Source of the DNA: Methanobacteriota archaeon | Lineage (GTDB): Archaea > Thermoplasmatota > JASEFT01 > JAUWIS01 | Assembly: GCA_030605245.1 (NCBI GenBank) | Contig: JAUWIS010000002.1 | Span: 1-23,594, forward strand | DNA length: 23,594 bases | Reading direction: 5' to 3' | In this document: in pieces, positions 1 through 6,670 of the stretch | Position numbering within the stretch: the first letter of the stretch is position 1 | Layout of the letters: each line of letters starts with the position of its first letter | Program-made: the position numbers and the translations under genes | The notes under the pieces: model-generated | Told to the model about the DNA's origin: nothing | Databases searched by the model: none | The model's input: only the letters and a program-made list of their open reading frames with translations

Positions 1-699
1 AGATAGGATATGATTATATTCAGCCCTGTCTCTGGAACATGGATGCATTGTTTGTTCCCCAGGATCATCCTGCGCGTGACATGCAGGACACATTCTACAC
101 AGACGGAAAAGATGATATTGATAAAAAAATTGCTGAGTCTATAAAAGAAATCCATGAAAATGGTGGAAACACTAACTCTGAGGGATGGGGGACAAAATGG
201 AGTATGGATGAAGCAAAAAAAACTGTTCTGAGAACACATACAACCGTGGACACGATAAGGTATCTTTCAGAGCATCCCGAACCTCCTTTGAAAGTTTTCA
301 CAGTCGGAAAGGTCTTCAGTAGAAAACATGGAGTCAACGCATCTTCCAGAGTTCACGCAGATTGAGGGTATAGTATCAGAAGAAAACGCAAACTTCAACA
401 TGCTTGTTGGAATACTGAAAGAGTTTTACAAAAGAATCGGTTTTGAAAAAATAAAGATGCGTCCAAGTTATTTTCCATTCACAGAACCATCTCTTGAGGT
501 TATTGTAGAGTACAAAGGAAAAATGCTTGAGATGGGAGGCGCGGGAATTTTCAGGCCTGAGGTAACAGCACCGTTTAATGTTAAATATCCTGTTCTTGCC
601 TGGGGGCTTGGACTTGAACGGCTTGCTATGATACGTCTTGGGTTAAAGGATATCAGGCAGTTATACATGAGTGATATAGAATGGTTGAGGAAGGTATGA
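1..699 (+). pseudogene. pheS: Phenylalanine--tRNA ligase alpha subunit, 3' part, with an apparent frameshift
   Basis: Class II synthetase subunit that charges tRNA-Phe together with PheT. The gene enters from the left edge, reading in frame from base 3. The first frame (to 365) holds the archaeal/eukaryotic-type block WNMDALFVPQDHPARDMQDT and runs to VGKVFS. The second frame (about 322-699) continues with ENMESTHLPEFTQIEG (motif 2), the GAGIFRPEV block and motif 3 GLGLERLAM, ending normally. The frame changes near 318-324, inside motif 2. Family spacing between the VF and HLPEF of motif 2 is restored by adding back two bases (an AGA/GAGA-like tract), so a 2-base deletion fits better than a 1-base insertion. 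An intact PheS is essential, so a sequencing or assembly error, or another intact copy, is more likely than a dead sole gene. The stop lies just before the next gene's start at 704, suggesting one operon. Confidence 0.9.
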
Positions 700-703
700 T
701 AAT

Positions 704-1663
704 ATGAAAAAGCAGTTTATCAAGGATCTAAAGTCAGGGGACAGGGTTGACAGTGTTTTCGCTGTGAAATTCAAAAAACCTGTTAGAAATTATGTAAAGG
801 GATACATGTTTGAGGTAAGGATTGCAGACAAAACAGATGAAATCACTGTGAAGTACTGGGGGGATAATGATAAAAAAAGTGTTCAAAAATTATATGATGA
901 TTTTCAGAAGATTGATTTTATTAGGGTCACAGGCACTGCAAGCGAGTATATGGGCAGGCTTGAGATAGGGGTAAGCAAAACAGGCAAGGATGTTCTTGAA
1001 AAAATCAGTGAGTATGATATTACAGATTTTGTCGCATCCTCAGAGAGGGATATTGATGAAATGATGAACACACTTAAAAATGTTGTGGACTCAGTAAAGA
1101 ATCCTCATCTGAAAACATTGTTGGAAACATTGTTAAAGGATGAAAAATTCATTGACAGATTCAAATCAAGTCCTGCATCCATGATGTATCATCAAAACTG
1201 TATAGGAGGGCTGCTTGAGCATACATTAAATGTTGTCAAAATATGTGAGACACTATGTGACCTCTACCCTGGGCTTGACAGGGATTTACTTGTTATATCA
1301 GCTGTCCTGCATGATGTAGGAAAAATATTTGAGCTTGAGGTATCAACAGTTATTGATGTAACTGAGGACGGGATGCTCAGAGGGCATACAATTATTGGTG
1401 AAGAGTTTGTGAATGAGCAAATAAAAAAAATCATTGATTTTCCTGAGACATTAAGACTGAAACTGTTGCACATGATTTTATCACATCATGGTGAGAAAAG
1501 ATTTGGCGCGCCAAAGGAGCCACAGCTTCCAGAGGCGGTTGCACTGCATTACGCGGATTATTGTGATGCAAAGGTTGATTTGTTCTTAAAAGCGAAATCA
1601 GAGGCGAAAACAGAGGATAAATGGATATGGGATAGAAAATTAGGGCATGTTTACCTTAAATAA
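704..1663 (+). CDS. YhaM-like 3'-5' exoribonuclease (OB-fold plus HD domain)
   Basis: 319 aa, close to the roughly 314 aa of Bacillus YhaM. Residues 10-100 look like an OB-fold nucleic-acid-binding domain (V..Y.KGYMFEVRIADKT, FIRVTGTASEYMGRLEI). Residues 155-300 form an HD metal-dependent phosphohydrolase domain: H163, H173 in GLLEHTL, H203-D204 in LHDVGK, H228, SHHGE at 260-264 and D285 in HYADYCDAK. Family members are 3'-5' exonucleases acting on RNA or single-stranded DNA; the substrate here is inferred. The ATG lies 5 bases after the pheS stop, with a purine-rich GAGGAAGG just upstream, so co-transcription with pheS is likely. The last 13 bases overlap the end of a convergent small gene on the minus strand. 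Confidence 0.85.
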   Translation: MKKQFIKDLKSGDRVDSVFAVKFKKPVRNYVKGYMFEVRIADKTDEITVKYWGDNDKKSVQKLYDDFQKIDFIRVTGTASEYMGRLEIGVSKTGKDVLEKISEYDITDFVASSERDIDEMMNTLKNVVDSVKNPHLKTLLETLLKDEKFIDRFKSSPASMMYHQNCIGGLLEHTLNVVKICETLCDLYPGLDRDLLVISAVLHDVGKIFELEVSTVIDVTEDGMLRGHTIIGEEFVNEQIKKIIDFPETLRLKLLHMILSHHGEKRFGAPKEPQLPEAVALHYADYCDAKVDLFLKAKSEAKTEDKWIWDRKLGHVYLK

Positions 1664-1806
1664 TCCTTTCTAAACATTTTCCCCCTGCATTTCACGCACA
1701 CACCAGAGTTGAAGTCGTAATGGTTTTCGCAGACAAAACCACCGCACATTGAGCATGTATAATTTGCAGGTCTCCCGCATATATAGCATATGCCAAGCAT
1801 TTTCAT
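1651..1806 (-). CDS. Small zinc-ribbon / HIT-like zinc-finger protein (51 aa)
   Basis: A short open frame of 51 codons plus TAA on the minus strand. It carries a dense metal-binding pattern: C7-x2-C10, C18-x2-C21, C26, H29, C37-x2-C40. This cross-brace spacing (CxxC, CxxC, C-x2-H, CxxC) resembles HIT-type or B-box-like zinc fingers and can bind two zinc ions. About half of its residues lie between ligands, so selection on the protein is plausible. The 3' end overlaps the convergent YhaM-like gene by 13 bases. A TATA-like CTTTATAAACC on the minus strand, centred near 1834, lies about 28 bases before the ATG, as expected for a leaderless archaeal gene. The function is unknown; protein or RNA binding is a guess. 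A second in-frame ATG lies two codons later. Confidence 0.75.
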   Translation of the reverse strand: MKMLGICYICGRPANYTCSMCGGFVCENHYDFNSGVCVKCRGKMFRKDYLR

Positions 1807-1807
1807 A

Positions 1808-1840
1808 GAAATATATTTATCTTTCAAGGTTTATAAAGAT
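1808..1840. promoter_or_regulatory. Face-to-face TATA boxes for two divergent leaderless genes
   Basis: Only 38 bases separate the two start codons (1806 minus, 1845 plus). A plus-strand TATA-like AATATATTTA at 1810-1819 lies about 30 bases from the ATG at 1845. A minus-strand TATA-like box at 1829-1838 lies about 28 bases from the start at 1806. Each box sits at the usual archaeal TATA-to-start distance, so each transcript would begin at or near its start codon and the two initiation complexes would overlap. Confidence 0.6.
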
Positions 1841-1844
1841 TCCT

Positions 1845-2135
1845 ATGAAGGGATATAATATTAAAAGGGGATACAAACCTGATTTGAAAACAGCAATGAA
1901 AGAATGTTTTGGGAGTGTTAGAGAAGAGGATAAAATGCTTAGCTCCAGTTTTAGTGCATTAAAAAAAATCAGGGCATGGATGGATGCTAAAAAGGTTTTT
2001 GTTGAAACAGAAATGAAAACAACAGATGATGAAACAATCATGAAAACTGTCAAGGCATACAATAAATTCCTTGAACTCGCCACAGGTTATACTGCGAAAG
2101 AAAGAACGAAAAAGGCAAAATCTGGGAAAGAATAA
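1845..2135 (+). CDS. DUF5611-like conserved archaeal protein (96 aa)
   Basis: A small basic, probably cytoplasmic protein with no signal peptide or membrane segment. The pattern KRGYKPDL near the N-terminus, KK-x-W-MDAKKVFVETE in the middle and FLELATGYTAKERTKKAKS at the C-terminus resemble a euryarchaeal family of about 100 aa that I recall as DUF5611. No enzymatic motif is visible. The ATG has no ribosome binding site but has a TATA-like box about 30 bases upstream, so it is probably leaderless. It is divergent from the small zinc-finger gene and is followed, 58 bases on, by the acetyl-CoA synthetase gene, which has its own strong ribosome binding site. Function unknown. Confidence 0.7.
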   Translation: MKGYNIKRGYKPDLKTAMKECFGSVREEDKMLSSSFSALKKIRAWMDAKKVFVETEMKTTDDETIMKTVKAYNKFLELATGYTAKERTKKAKSGKE

Positions 2136-2193
2136 AACACAAAGTTAATCTAAAAGAAAACATATTCAGTTTTTACAGTTTGAGGGGAGAAAC

Positions 2194-4158
2194 ATGACAG
2201 AAGAAAAAAAAGAAATGGATTTAATGGTATTGCTGGAGGAGAAAAGGGTTTTTAAACCTTCAGAGGAGTTTGTCAAACAGACAAATGTTAAGAAATGGAT
2301 GGATGAACATAACATAAAGGACTATGATGAACTGCTGAAAAAATCTGGTGACAACCCTGAACAATTCTGGGATGAGAGGGCGAAGGATCTCTCATCACTG
2401 AACGGGTACAGTAAGGTTATGGAATGGAATCCTCCTTATGTAAAATGGTTTGTCGGCGCAAAATACAACATTGTTAATGATGCACTGGACAGGCATGTAA
2501 CTGATGGGAAAAAGGATAAGATAGCATACATATTTGAAGGAGAGCATGGTGATGTTAGAAAACTAACCTACAACGACCTGTATATTGAGGTAAACAAACT
2601 TGCAAACGCATTAAAAAATCTTGGTGTGAAAAAAGGTGACAGGATCAGCATTTATCTTCCAATGATACCTGAGCTGCCTATAGCCATGCTTGCATGTGCA
2701 AAGATTGGCGCAATACATTCTGTTGTTTTCTCAGGTTTCTCGGCACTGGCGTTCAGGAACAGGGTAAACGACTGCGAGTCAAAGATTGTTATCACATGTG
2801 ATGGGTTTTACAGAAAAGGAAAAATAGTGGATTTGAAAAAACAGGCTGATGAGGCACTGGAAAATGCCCCAACTGTTGAGAATGTTATTGTTTACAAAAG
2901 AACAGGTAATGAGGTTGGATGGAACGAAAAGGATCACTGGTGGCATGAGATTGTGAAAGACATGCCAGAGACATGTGAGACGGAAAAAATTGATGCAAAT
3001 GATCCATTGTACATTCTTTACACCTCAGGTACAACAGGAAAACCAAAAGGGATTATGCATGCACATGGTGGATACTCTGTCGGAACTGCTTCTACGCTCA
3101 ACTGGGTTTTTGACTTAAAGGAAAATGATGTCTGGTGGTGCGCAGCGGATATAGGGTGGGTTACAGGACACAGCTACATTGTTTACGGGCCTCTAATCCT
3201 TGGTGTGACTTCAGTGATGTATGAGGGGGCACCCGATTATCCTGCGCCTGACAGATGGTGGTCCATAGTTGAGAAATACAAGGTATCAGTTCTCTACACA
3301 TCACCGACAGCCATAAGATTGTTCATGAGGCATGGTGAGGAATGGGTTGAGAAGCATGATTTAAGCTCTCTACGTCTGCTTGGCTCTGTTGGCGAGCCCA
3401 TAAATCCTGAGGCATGGATGTGGTACTACAAGTATATCGGCAGGGAAAAATGTCAGATAATGGATACATGGTGGCAGACAGAAACAGGCTCCTTTGTTAT
3501 ATCACCACTTCCCATAACACCATTGAAACCTGGTTCTGCTACAAAGCCACTACCTGGTTTCAGAGCAGAGGTTTATAATGAGGGGGGAAACCCTATTCTA
3601 AATGCGGGCGGCAACCTTGTTCTCCTTAACCCCTGGCCTGGGATGCTCAGAGGTCTTTATAAAGCACCTGATAAATACATGGAAACATACTGGAAAAAAT
3701 TCCCAGACACATATCTGGCTGGTGATGTCGCAAGAAAGGATGATGACGGCTACTTCTGGGTGCAGGGAAGAGCTGATGATGTACTCAATGTTTCAGGACA
3801 CAGGATAGGAAACTCAGAGGTTGAGTCAGCATTGGTCAGCCATCCCAAAACAGCAGAAGCAGCAGTAATCGGTAAGCCACATAAGGTGAAAGGGGAAAGC
3901 CTAATTGCATTTGTTGTTTTGAAAGAAGGTATTGAACCAAATGATGAACTCAGGATTGAGCTGCGCGACCATGTAGGTAAAGAAATAGGAAAAATAGCGC
4001 GTCCTGATGAAATCTGGTTTGTCAATGATGTCCCAAAAACAAGAAGCGGAAAAATAATGAGAAGGGTTATAAGAGCAAAGGCAATAGGCGCGCCAGTTGG
4101 TGATATATCCACACTTGCAAACCCTGAATCTGTTGAGGAAATAGGAAGGGCGAAATAA
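2194..4158 (+). CDS. acs: Acetyl-CoA synthetase, AMP-forming
   Basis: 654 aa, full length for the family. It activates acetate (or a related short acid) to acetyl-CoA through an acyl-AMP. Visible motifs: the P-loop-like YTSGTTGKPKG near residue 280; WWCAADIGWVTGHSYIVYGPL after it; the adenylation motif DTWWQTETG near 424-432; GRADDVLNVSGHRIG at the hinge; and PKTRSGKIMRR at the C-terminus with catalytic Lys620, the residue that is acetylated in regulated bacterial Acs. A GAGGGGAG ribosome binding site lies about 6 bases before the ATG. Propionyl-CoA or 3-hydroxypropionyl-CoA synthetases are close relatives, so substrate is not certain. A T-rich terminator-like tract follows. Confidence 0.93.
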   Translation: MTEEKKEMDLMVLLEEKRVFKPSEEFVKQTNVKKWMDEHNIKDYDELLKKSGDNPEQFWDERAKDLSSLNGYSKVMEWNPPYVKWFVGAKYNIVNDALDRHVTDGKKDKIAYIFEGEHGDVRKLTYNDLYIEVNKLANALKNLGVKKGDRISIYLPMIPELPIAMLACAKIGAIHSVVFSGFSALAFRNRVNDCESKIVITCDGFYRKGKIVDLKKQADEALENAPTVENVIVYKRTGNEVGWNEKDHWWHEIVKDMPETCETEKIDANDPLYILYTSGTTGKPKGIMHAHGGYSVGTASTLNWVFDLKENDVWWCAADIGWVTGHSYIVYGPLILGVTSVMYEGAPDYPAPDRWWSIVEKYKVSVLYTSPTAIRLFMRHGEEWVEKHDLSSLRLLGSVGEPINPEAWMWYYKYIGREKCQIMDTWWQTETGSFVISPLPITPLKPGSATKPLPGFRAEVYNEGGNPILNAGGNLVLLNPWPGMLRGLYKAPDKYMETYWKKFPDTYLAGDVARKDDDGYFWVQGRADDVLNVSGHRIGNSEVESALVSHPKTAEAAVIGKPHKVKGESLIAFVVLKEGIEPNDELRIELRDHVGKEIGKIARPDEIWFVNDVPKTRSGKIMRRVIRAKAIGAPVGDISTLANPESVEEIGRAK

Positions 4159-4160
4159 AG

Positions 4161-4180
4161 CCTCCTTTTTCTTTTTTTCG
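4161..4180 (+). terminator. T-rich archaeal-type terminator after acs
   Basis: Just after the acs stop there are a run of 5 T and a run of 7 T (4166-4170, 4172-4178) with no strong hairpin. Archaeal RNA polymerase commonly terminates at such oligo-T tracts. This would separate acs from queA, which begins at 4219. Confidence 0.5.
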
Positions 4181-4218
4181 GGTAACTCTTATCTCTTGTT
4201 AACCCCTTTTACAAAATC

Positions 4219-5229
4219 ATGCAATTATCAGATTTTGATTATCACCTCCCCAAACAGTTGATTGCACAATCAGGTTTTGAGCCACGGGATAATTCGAAAT
4301 TGATGATAGTTAATGACAAAGTTGAGCAGGTCAGGTTTTACAACATTGTTGACTATCTGAATAAAGGGGATGTTGTTGTTTTGAATGATTCAAAGGTTAT
4401 TCCTGCAAGAATAATCGGGAAAAAGGAAACAGGAGGAAAGGTTGAGGTTCTGATTATTAGAAAAATTAACAAGGATTATGAATGCCTTGTCAAAGGGAAA
4501 AACATCAAAGAAGGGACAAAACTGTTTTTTAAGAATGTCTCCGGAGCAGTAAAAAACAAAAAAGGATTTAAATATCTCATTGGTTTCGACAAGGAAATTA
4601 ATCTTCAGAGTATGGGTGAGATGCCAACGCCACCATATATTAAAGAAAAACTCTTGGATCAATCTAGATACAACACTGTTTATGCAAGAAACAATGGCTC
4701 TATTGCTGCTCCGACAGCAGGTCTGCATTTCACAAAAAAACTGATTAAACAAATAGAGGATAAAGGTGTGAGAATTGCATATATAACACTGCATGTTGGT
4801 CCTGGAACATTTCTGCCAGTAAGAACTGAAAAGATTGAGGAGCATAAAATGGAAGAAGAATATTTCAAAATCGACAAAGAAAATGCTGAAATAATCAACA
4901 ATGCAAAAAGGATTGTTAATGTTGGAACAACAGTTGTAAGGGCATTGGAAAGCAGTTGCGTAAATGGTAAAATAACATCAAATGAAGGCTGGACTGATTT
5001 GTTCATTTACCCAGGATACAAATTTAAATCAAGGATAAATTATCTATTAACGAATTTTCATTTACCAAAATCCACACTGTTTTTGCTTGTTTGCGCATTC
5101 GCCGGGAAAGAAAGAATATTCAAAGCATACAAAAATGCTATCCAGAACAGTTACAGGTTTTATTCTTTTGGAGACGCAATGATGATAAAAAGAGGCATCC
5201 ACTCTGCTGACAGGAGACTATCATTTTAA
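4219..5229 (+). CDS. queA: S-adenosylmethionine:tRNA ribosyltransferase-isomerase
   Basis: 336 aa, close to the usual 340-356. QueA transfers and rearranges the ribosyl group of SAM onto preQ1 in the anticodon wobble base (G34) of tRNA, making epoxyqueuosine. Signature blocks are present in order: FDYHLPKQLIAQ at the start, NDSKVIPARIIGKKETGGKV near 55-75, PPYIKE...RYNTVYA, GSIAAPTAGLHFT, TLHVGPGTFLPVR, IEEHKMEEEY, VGTTVVRALES, GWTDLFIYPGYKFK, LLTNFHLPKSTL and YRFYSFGDAMMI. Archaea normally make archaeosine at position 15 and are not expected to use QueA, so bacterial transfer is likely. No other queuosine gene lies in the window. The start has no ribosome binding site; a weak TTATC lies about 28 bases upstream. 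Confidence 0.93.
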   Translation: MQLSDFDYHLPKQLIAQSGFEPRDNSKLMIVNDKVEQVRFYNIVDYLNKGDVVVLNDSKVIPARIIGKKETGGKVEVLIIRKINKDYECLVKGKNIKEGTKLFFKNVSGAVKNKKGFKYLIGFDKEINLQSMGEMPTPPYIKEKLLDQSRYNTVYARNNGSIAAPTAGLHFTKKLIKQIEDKGVRIAYITLHVGPGTFLPVRTEKIEEHKMEEEYFKIDKENAEIINNAKRIVNVGTTVVRALESSCVNGKITSNEGWTDLFIYPGYKFKSRINYLLTNFHLPKSTLFLLVCAFAGKERIFKAYKNAIQNSYRFYSFGDAMMIKRGIHSADRRLSF

Positions 5230-5280
5230 AGGATTAAAAAATGTGAAGATTCTTTGAAGATGCGAAAAGTTTGGTGAAAA

Positions 5281-5820
5281 TCACTCCATAACAATTTTGT
5301 TCTTCAGCATCTCAACAGCGCCAACGATATCCTCTGTATTCTTTGAACCTGCGCAGATAATTTTCCCTGACTGGAACAGTAGTGCTGTGACATTATTCGG
5401 TAGGCGCCATATTGCTGCAGGGAACTGCTCTGGCTCATATTCAATTTCAGTGTTTTCTATGGATATTTTTCTAAGATTGATTTTTGTGTTCAGGTCAGCT
5501 GATGCCACAATGTTCTGGATTTCAACAGGCTTTGACAATCTAACATTGATGCCTACATCCCTGAAACGCTTTGTCAGGTATCTTCCACTCTCCTTTGCGT
5601 CTTTTATGCTTCCCGCGCCGGTGCATACTACTGAGCCTGTTCCGTATATTAAAAATGACATTTTAGGTTTCTTGCTTCTTAACACAACAACCTTTTTCCG
5701 GAAAACATTCTTATTGCATGTTGATTCCTTTTTAAATGCTTTATGAAGTTTCTCTACATCCAGTTTTTTGTTTAACTTGAAGGTTGCAACAACATTTTTC
5801 ACTGAAACCTCTTGCATCAT
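5281..5820 (-). CDS. tbp: TATA-binding protein with a divergent first repeat
   Basis: 179 aa, the usual archaeal length. TBP binds promoter TATA boxes and recruits TFB. It has two direct repeats: residues 5-95 and 98-175. Repeat 2 is canonical (IQNIVASADL, YEPEQFPAAIWRL, ALLFQSGKIICAGSK). Repeat 1 keeps VKNVVATFKL and FLIYGTGSVVCTGAGS but has lost the YEPEQFPG box, which is replaced by CNKNVFRK. The DNA-kinking positions are Phe40 and Tyr59 in repeat 1 (Tyr where Phe is usual) and Phe133 and Phe149 in repeat 2. It is divergent from dut with only 78 bases between starts. It could be an alternative TBP paralogue rather than the main one. The start may be either of two adjacent ATGs (5820 or 5817). 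Confidence 0.92.
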   Translation of the reverse strand: MMQEVSVKNVVATFKLNKKLDVEKLHKAFKKESTCNKNVFRKKVVVLRSKKPKMSFLIYGTGSVVCTGAGSIKDAKESGRYLTKRFRDVGINVRLSKPVEIQNIVASADLNTKINLRKISIENTEIEYEPEQFPAAIWRLPNNVTALLFQSGKIICAGSKNTEDIVGAVEMLKNKIVME

Positions 5821-5863
5821 TTCCTATAAATGTGTTTCTTGGTAATGTAATTTTCCATAATCG

Positions 5864-5871
5864 TTATATTA
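5864..5871 (+). promoter_or_regulatory. TATA-like box for dut
   Basis: TTATATTA centred about 31 bases before the dut ATG, with no ribosome binding site between, suggesting a leaderless transcript. Confidence 0.5.
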
Positions 5872-5898
5872 ATTAAACACCAAGTTATTCTGTTTTTT

Positions 5899-6360
5899 AT
5901 GCTCCTGTCAGATAAAGAAATTGTTGAAGCAGTTGTTAGAAAGCAACTCTCAATTGAACCTTTCAACAGGAAAAACCTCACGCCGAATGGTTATGATCTA
6001 ACAATTGATGAGATAATGATTTCTAAAACAGGTGAAAAAATTAATGAGGGAAAAATAAAAATACCATCCATGGCACATTTTCTTGTTTCAACAAAAGAGT
6101 ATGTGAAACTAATAAATGTTTCCGGCTCATTATGGATCAGGACAAGTTTTGCGCGCAAAGGCATAATTGGAAGCTTTGGGAAGGTTGATGTCGGCTTTGA
6201 AGGCAATTTAACACTTTCTGCTTTCAATGCAGGAAAGGAAATTGAACTTGGTATTGGTGAACGGTTTGCGCAACTCGTTTTTGAAAGGATAAAAAAACCA
6301 GAAATGCTTTATTTCCAGAGGTCCGGGAATTATATGGGGCAGAGAGGGGTAACACTGTAA
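5899..6360 (+). CDS. dut: dUTPase, archaeal dCTP-deaminase-like type
   Basis: 153 aa. It would hydrolyse dUTP to dUMP and diphosphate, keeping uracil out of DNA and feeding dTMP synthesis. It belongs to the dCTP deaminase/dUTPase trimeric fold: LLSDKEI at the N-terminus, NGYDLTI, RTSFARKG, VDVGFEGNLTLSAFN, GERFAQLVF and the C-terminal GNYMGQRG. The glutamate essential for deamination in dCTP deaminases (the E of the VLE/TLE motif after the GF/W-x-G block) is Ser here (LTLS), and the length and the IGSF-x-x-VD motif match the short archaeal dUTPases. I therefore prefer dUTPase over dCTP deaminase. Leaderless start. Confidence 0.82.
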   Translation: MLLSDKEIVEAVVRKQLSIEPFNRKNLTPNGYDLTIDEIMISKTGEKINEGKIKIPSMAHFLVSTKEYVKLINVSGSLWIRTSFARKGIIGSFGKVDVGFEGNLTLSAFNAGKEIELGIGERFAQLVFERIKKPEMLYFQRSGNYMGQRGVTL

Positions 6361-6388
6361 GTATGAAAAATATGATTTGTATGATAAA

Positions 6389-6396
6389 TTATAAAT
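6389..6396 (+). promoter_or_regulatory. TATA-like box for the AbrB-type gene and exporter operon
   Basis: TTATAAAT centred about 27 bases before the ATG at 6419, with no Shine-Dalgarno sequence at that ATG. It probably drives a leaderless mRNA covering the regulator and the exporter. Confidence 0.5.
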
Positions 6397-6418
6397 AGTA
6401 TTTAACCTATTTTGGGTT

Positions 6419-6652
6419 ATGTTTAAAGGCATAAAGTTTTATGGCAGTGTAACGGTTGGCGAGAGAGGGCAGGTTTCCCTGCCTGTTGAGTTAAGAAAAA
6501 AACAGGGAATAAAAACAGGCGATAAAATCCTTGTTCTTGGCAGGGATGAAAAGGATGCTGCATGTGTGTTCCTGATGAAAGGGGATATACTGAGTAAAAT
6601 GATGGAAAGATTCAAGAACCTTGAAAGGATAATGAGAGAAGTAAAAAAATAA
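6419..6652 (+). CDS. AbrB/SpoVT-family DNA-binding regulator
   Basis: 77 aa. Residues 8-55 form a swapped-hairpin AbrB domain: GSVTVGERGQVSLPVELRKK, then GIKTGDKILVLGRDE. The C-terminal 25 residues are helical and basic (MMERFKNLERIMREVKK), perhaps for oligomerisation. Family members bind DNA as dimers, either as free transcription regulators or as antitoxins; no toxin gene is adjacent, so a regulator is more likely. It ends 18 bases before the exporter ATG, which has its own GGTGAT ribosome binding site. The pair is probably one operon, with the small protein controlling it (inferred). Confidence 0.85.
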   Translation: MFKGIKFYGSVTVGERGQVSLPVELRKKQGIKTGDKILVLGRDEKDAACVFLMKGDILSKMMERFKNLERIMREVKK

Positions 6653-6670
6653 GAAGGAATGGTGATATAA

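Noticed and set aside
328..699. A separate intact gene starting at the ATG at 328
   Set aside because: Its sequence is the direct continuation of pheS motif 2, and the ATG is an internal Met of ENMESTH.
5899..6360. dCTP deaminase, or bifunctional deaminase-dUTPase
   Set aside because: The catalytic Glu after the GFEGN block is Ser, and length and motifs fit the short archaeal dUTPases.
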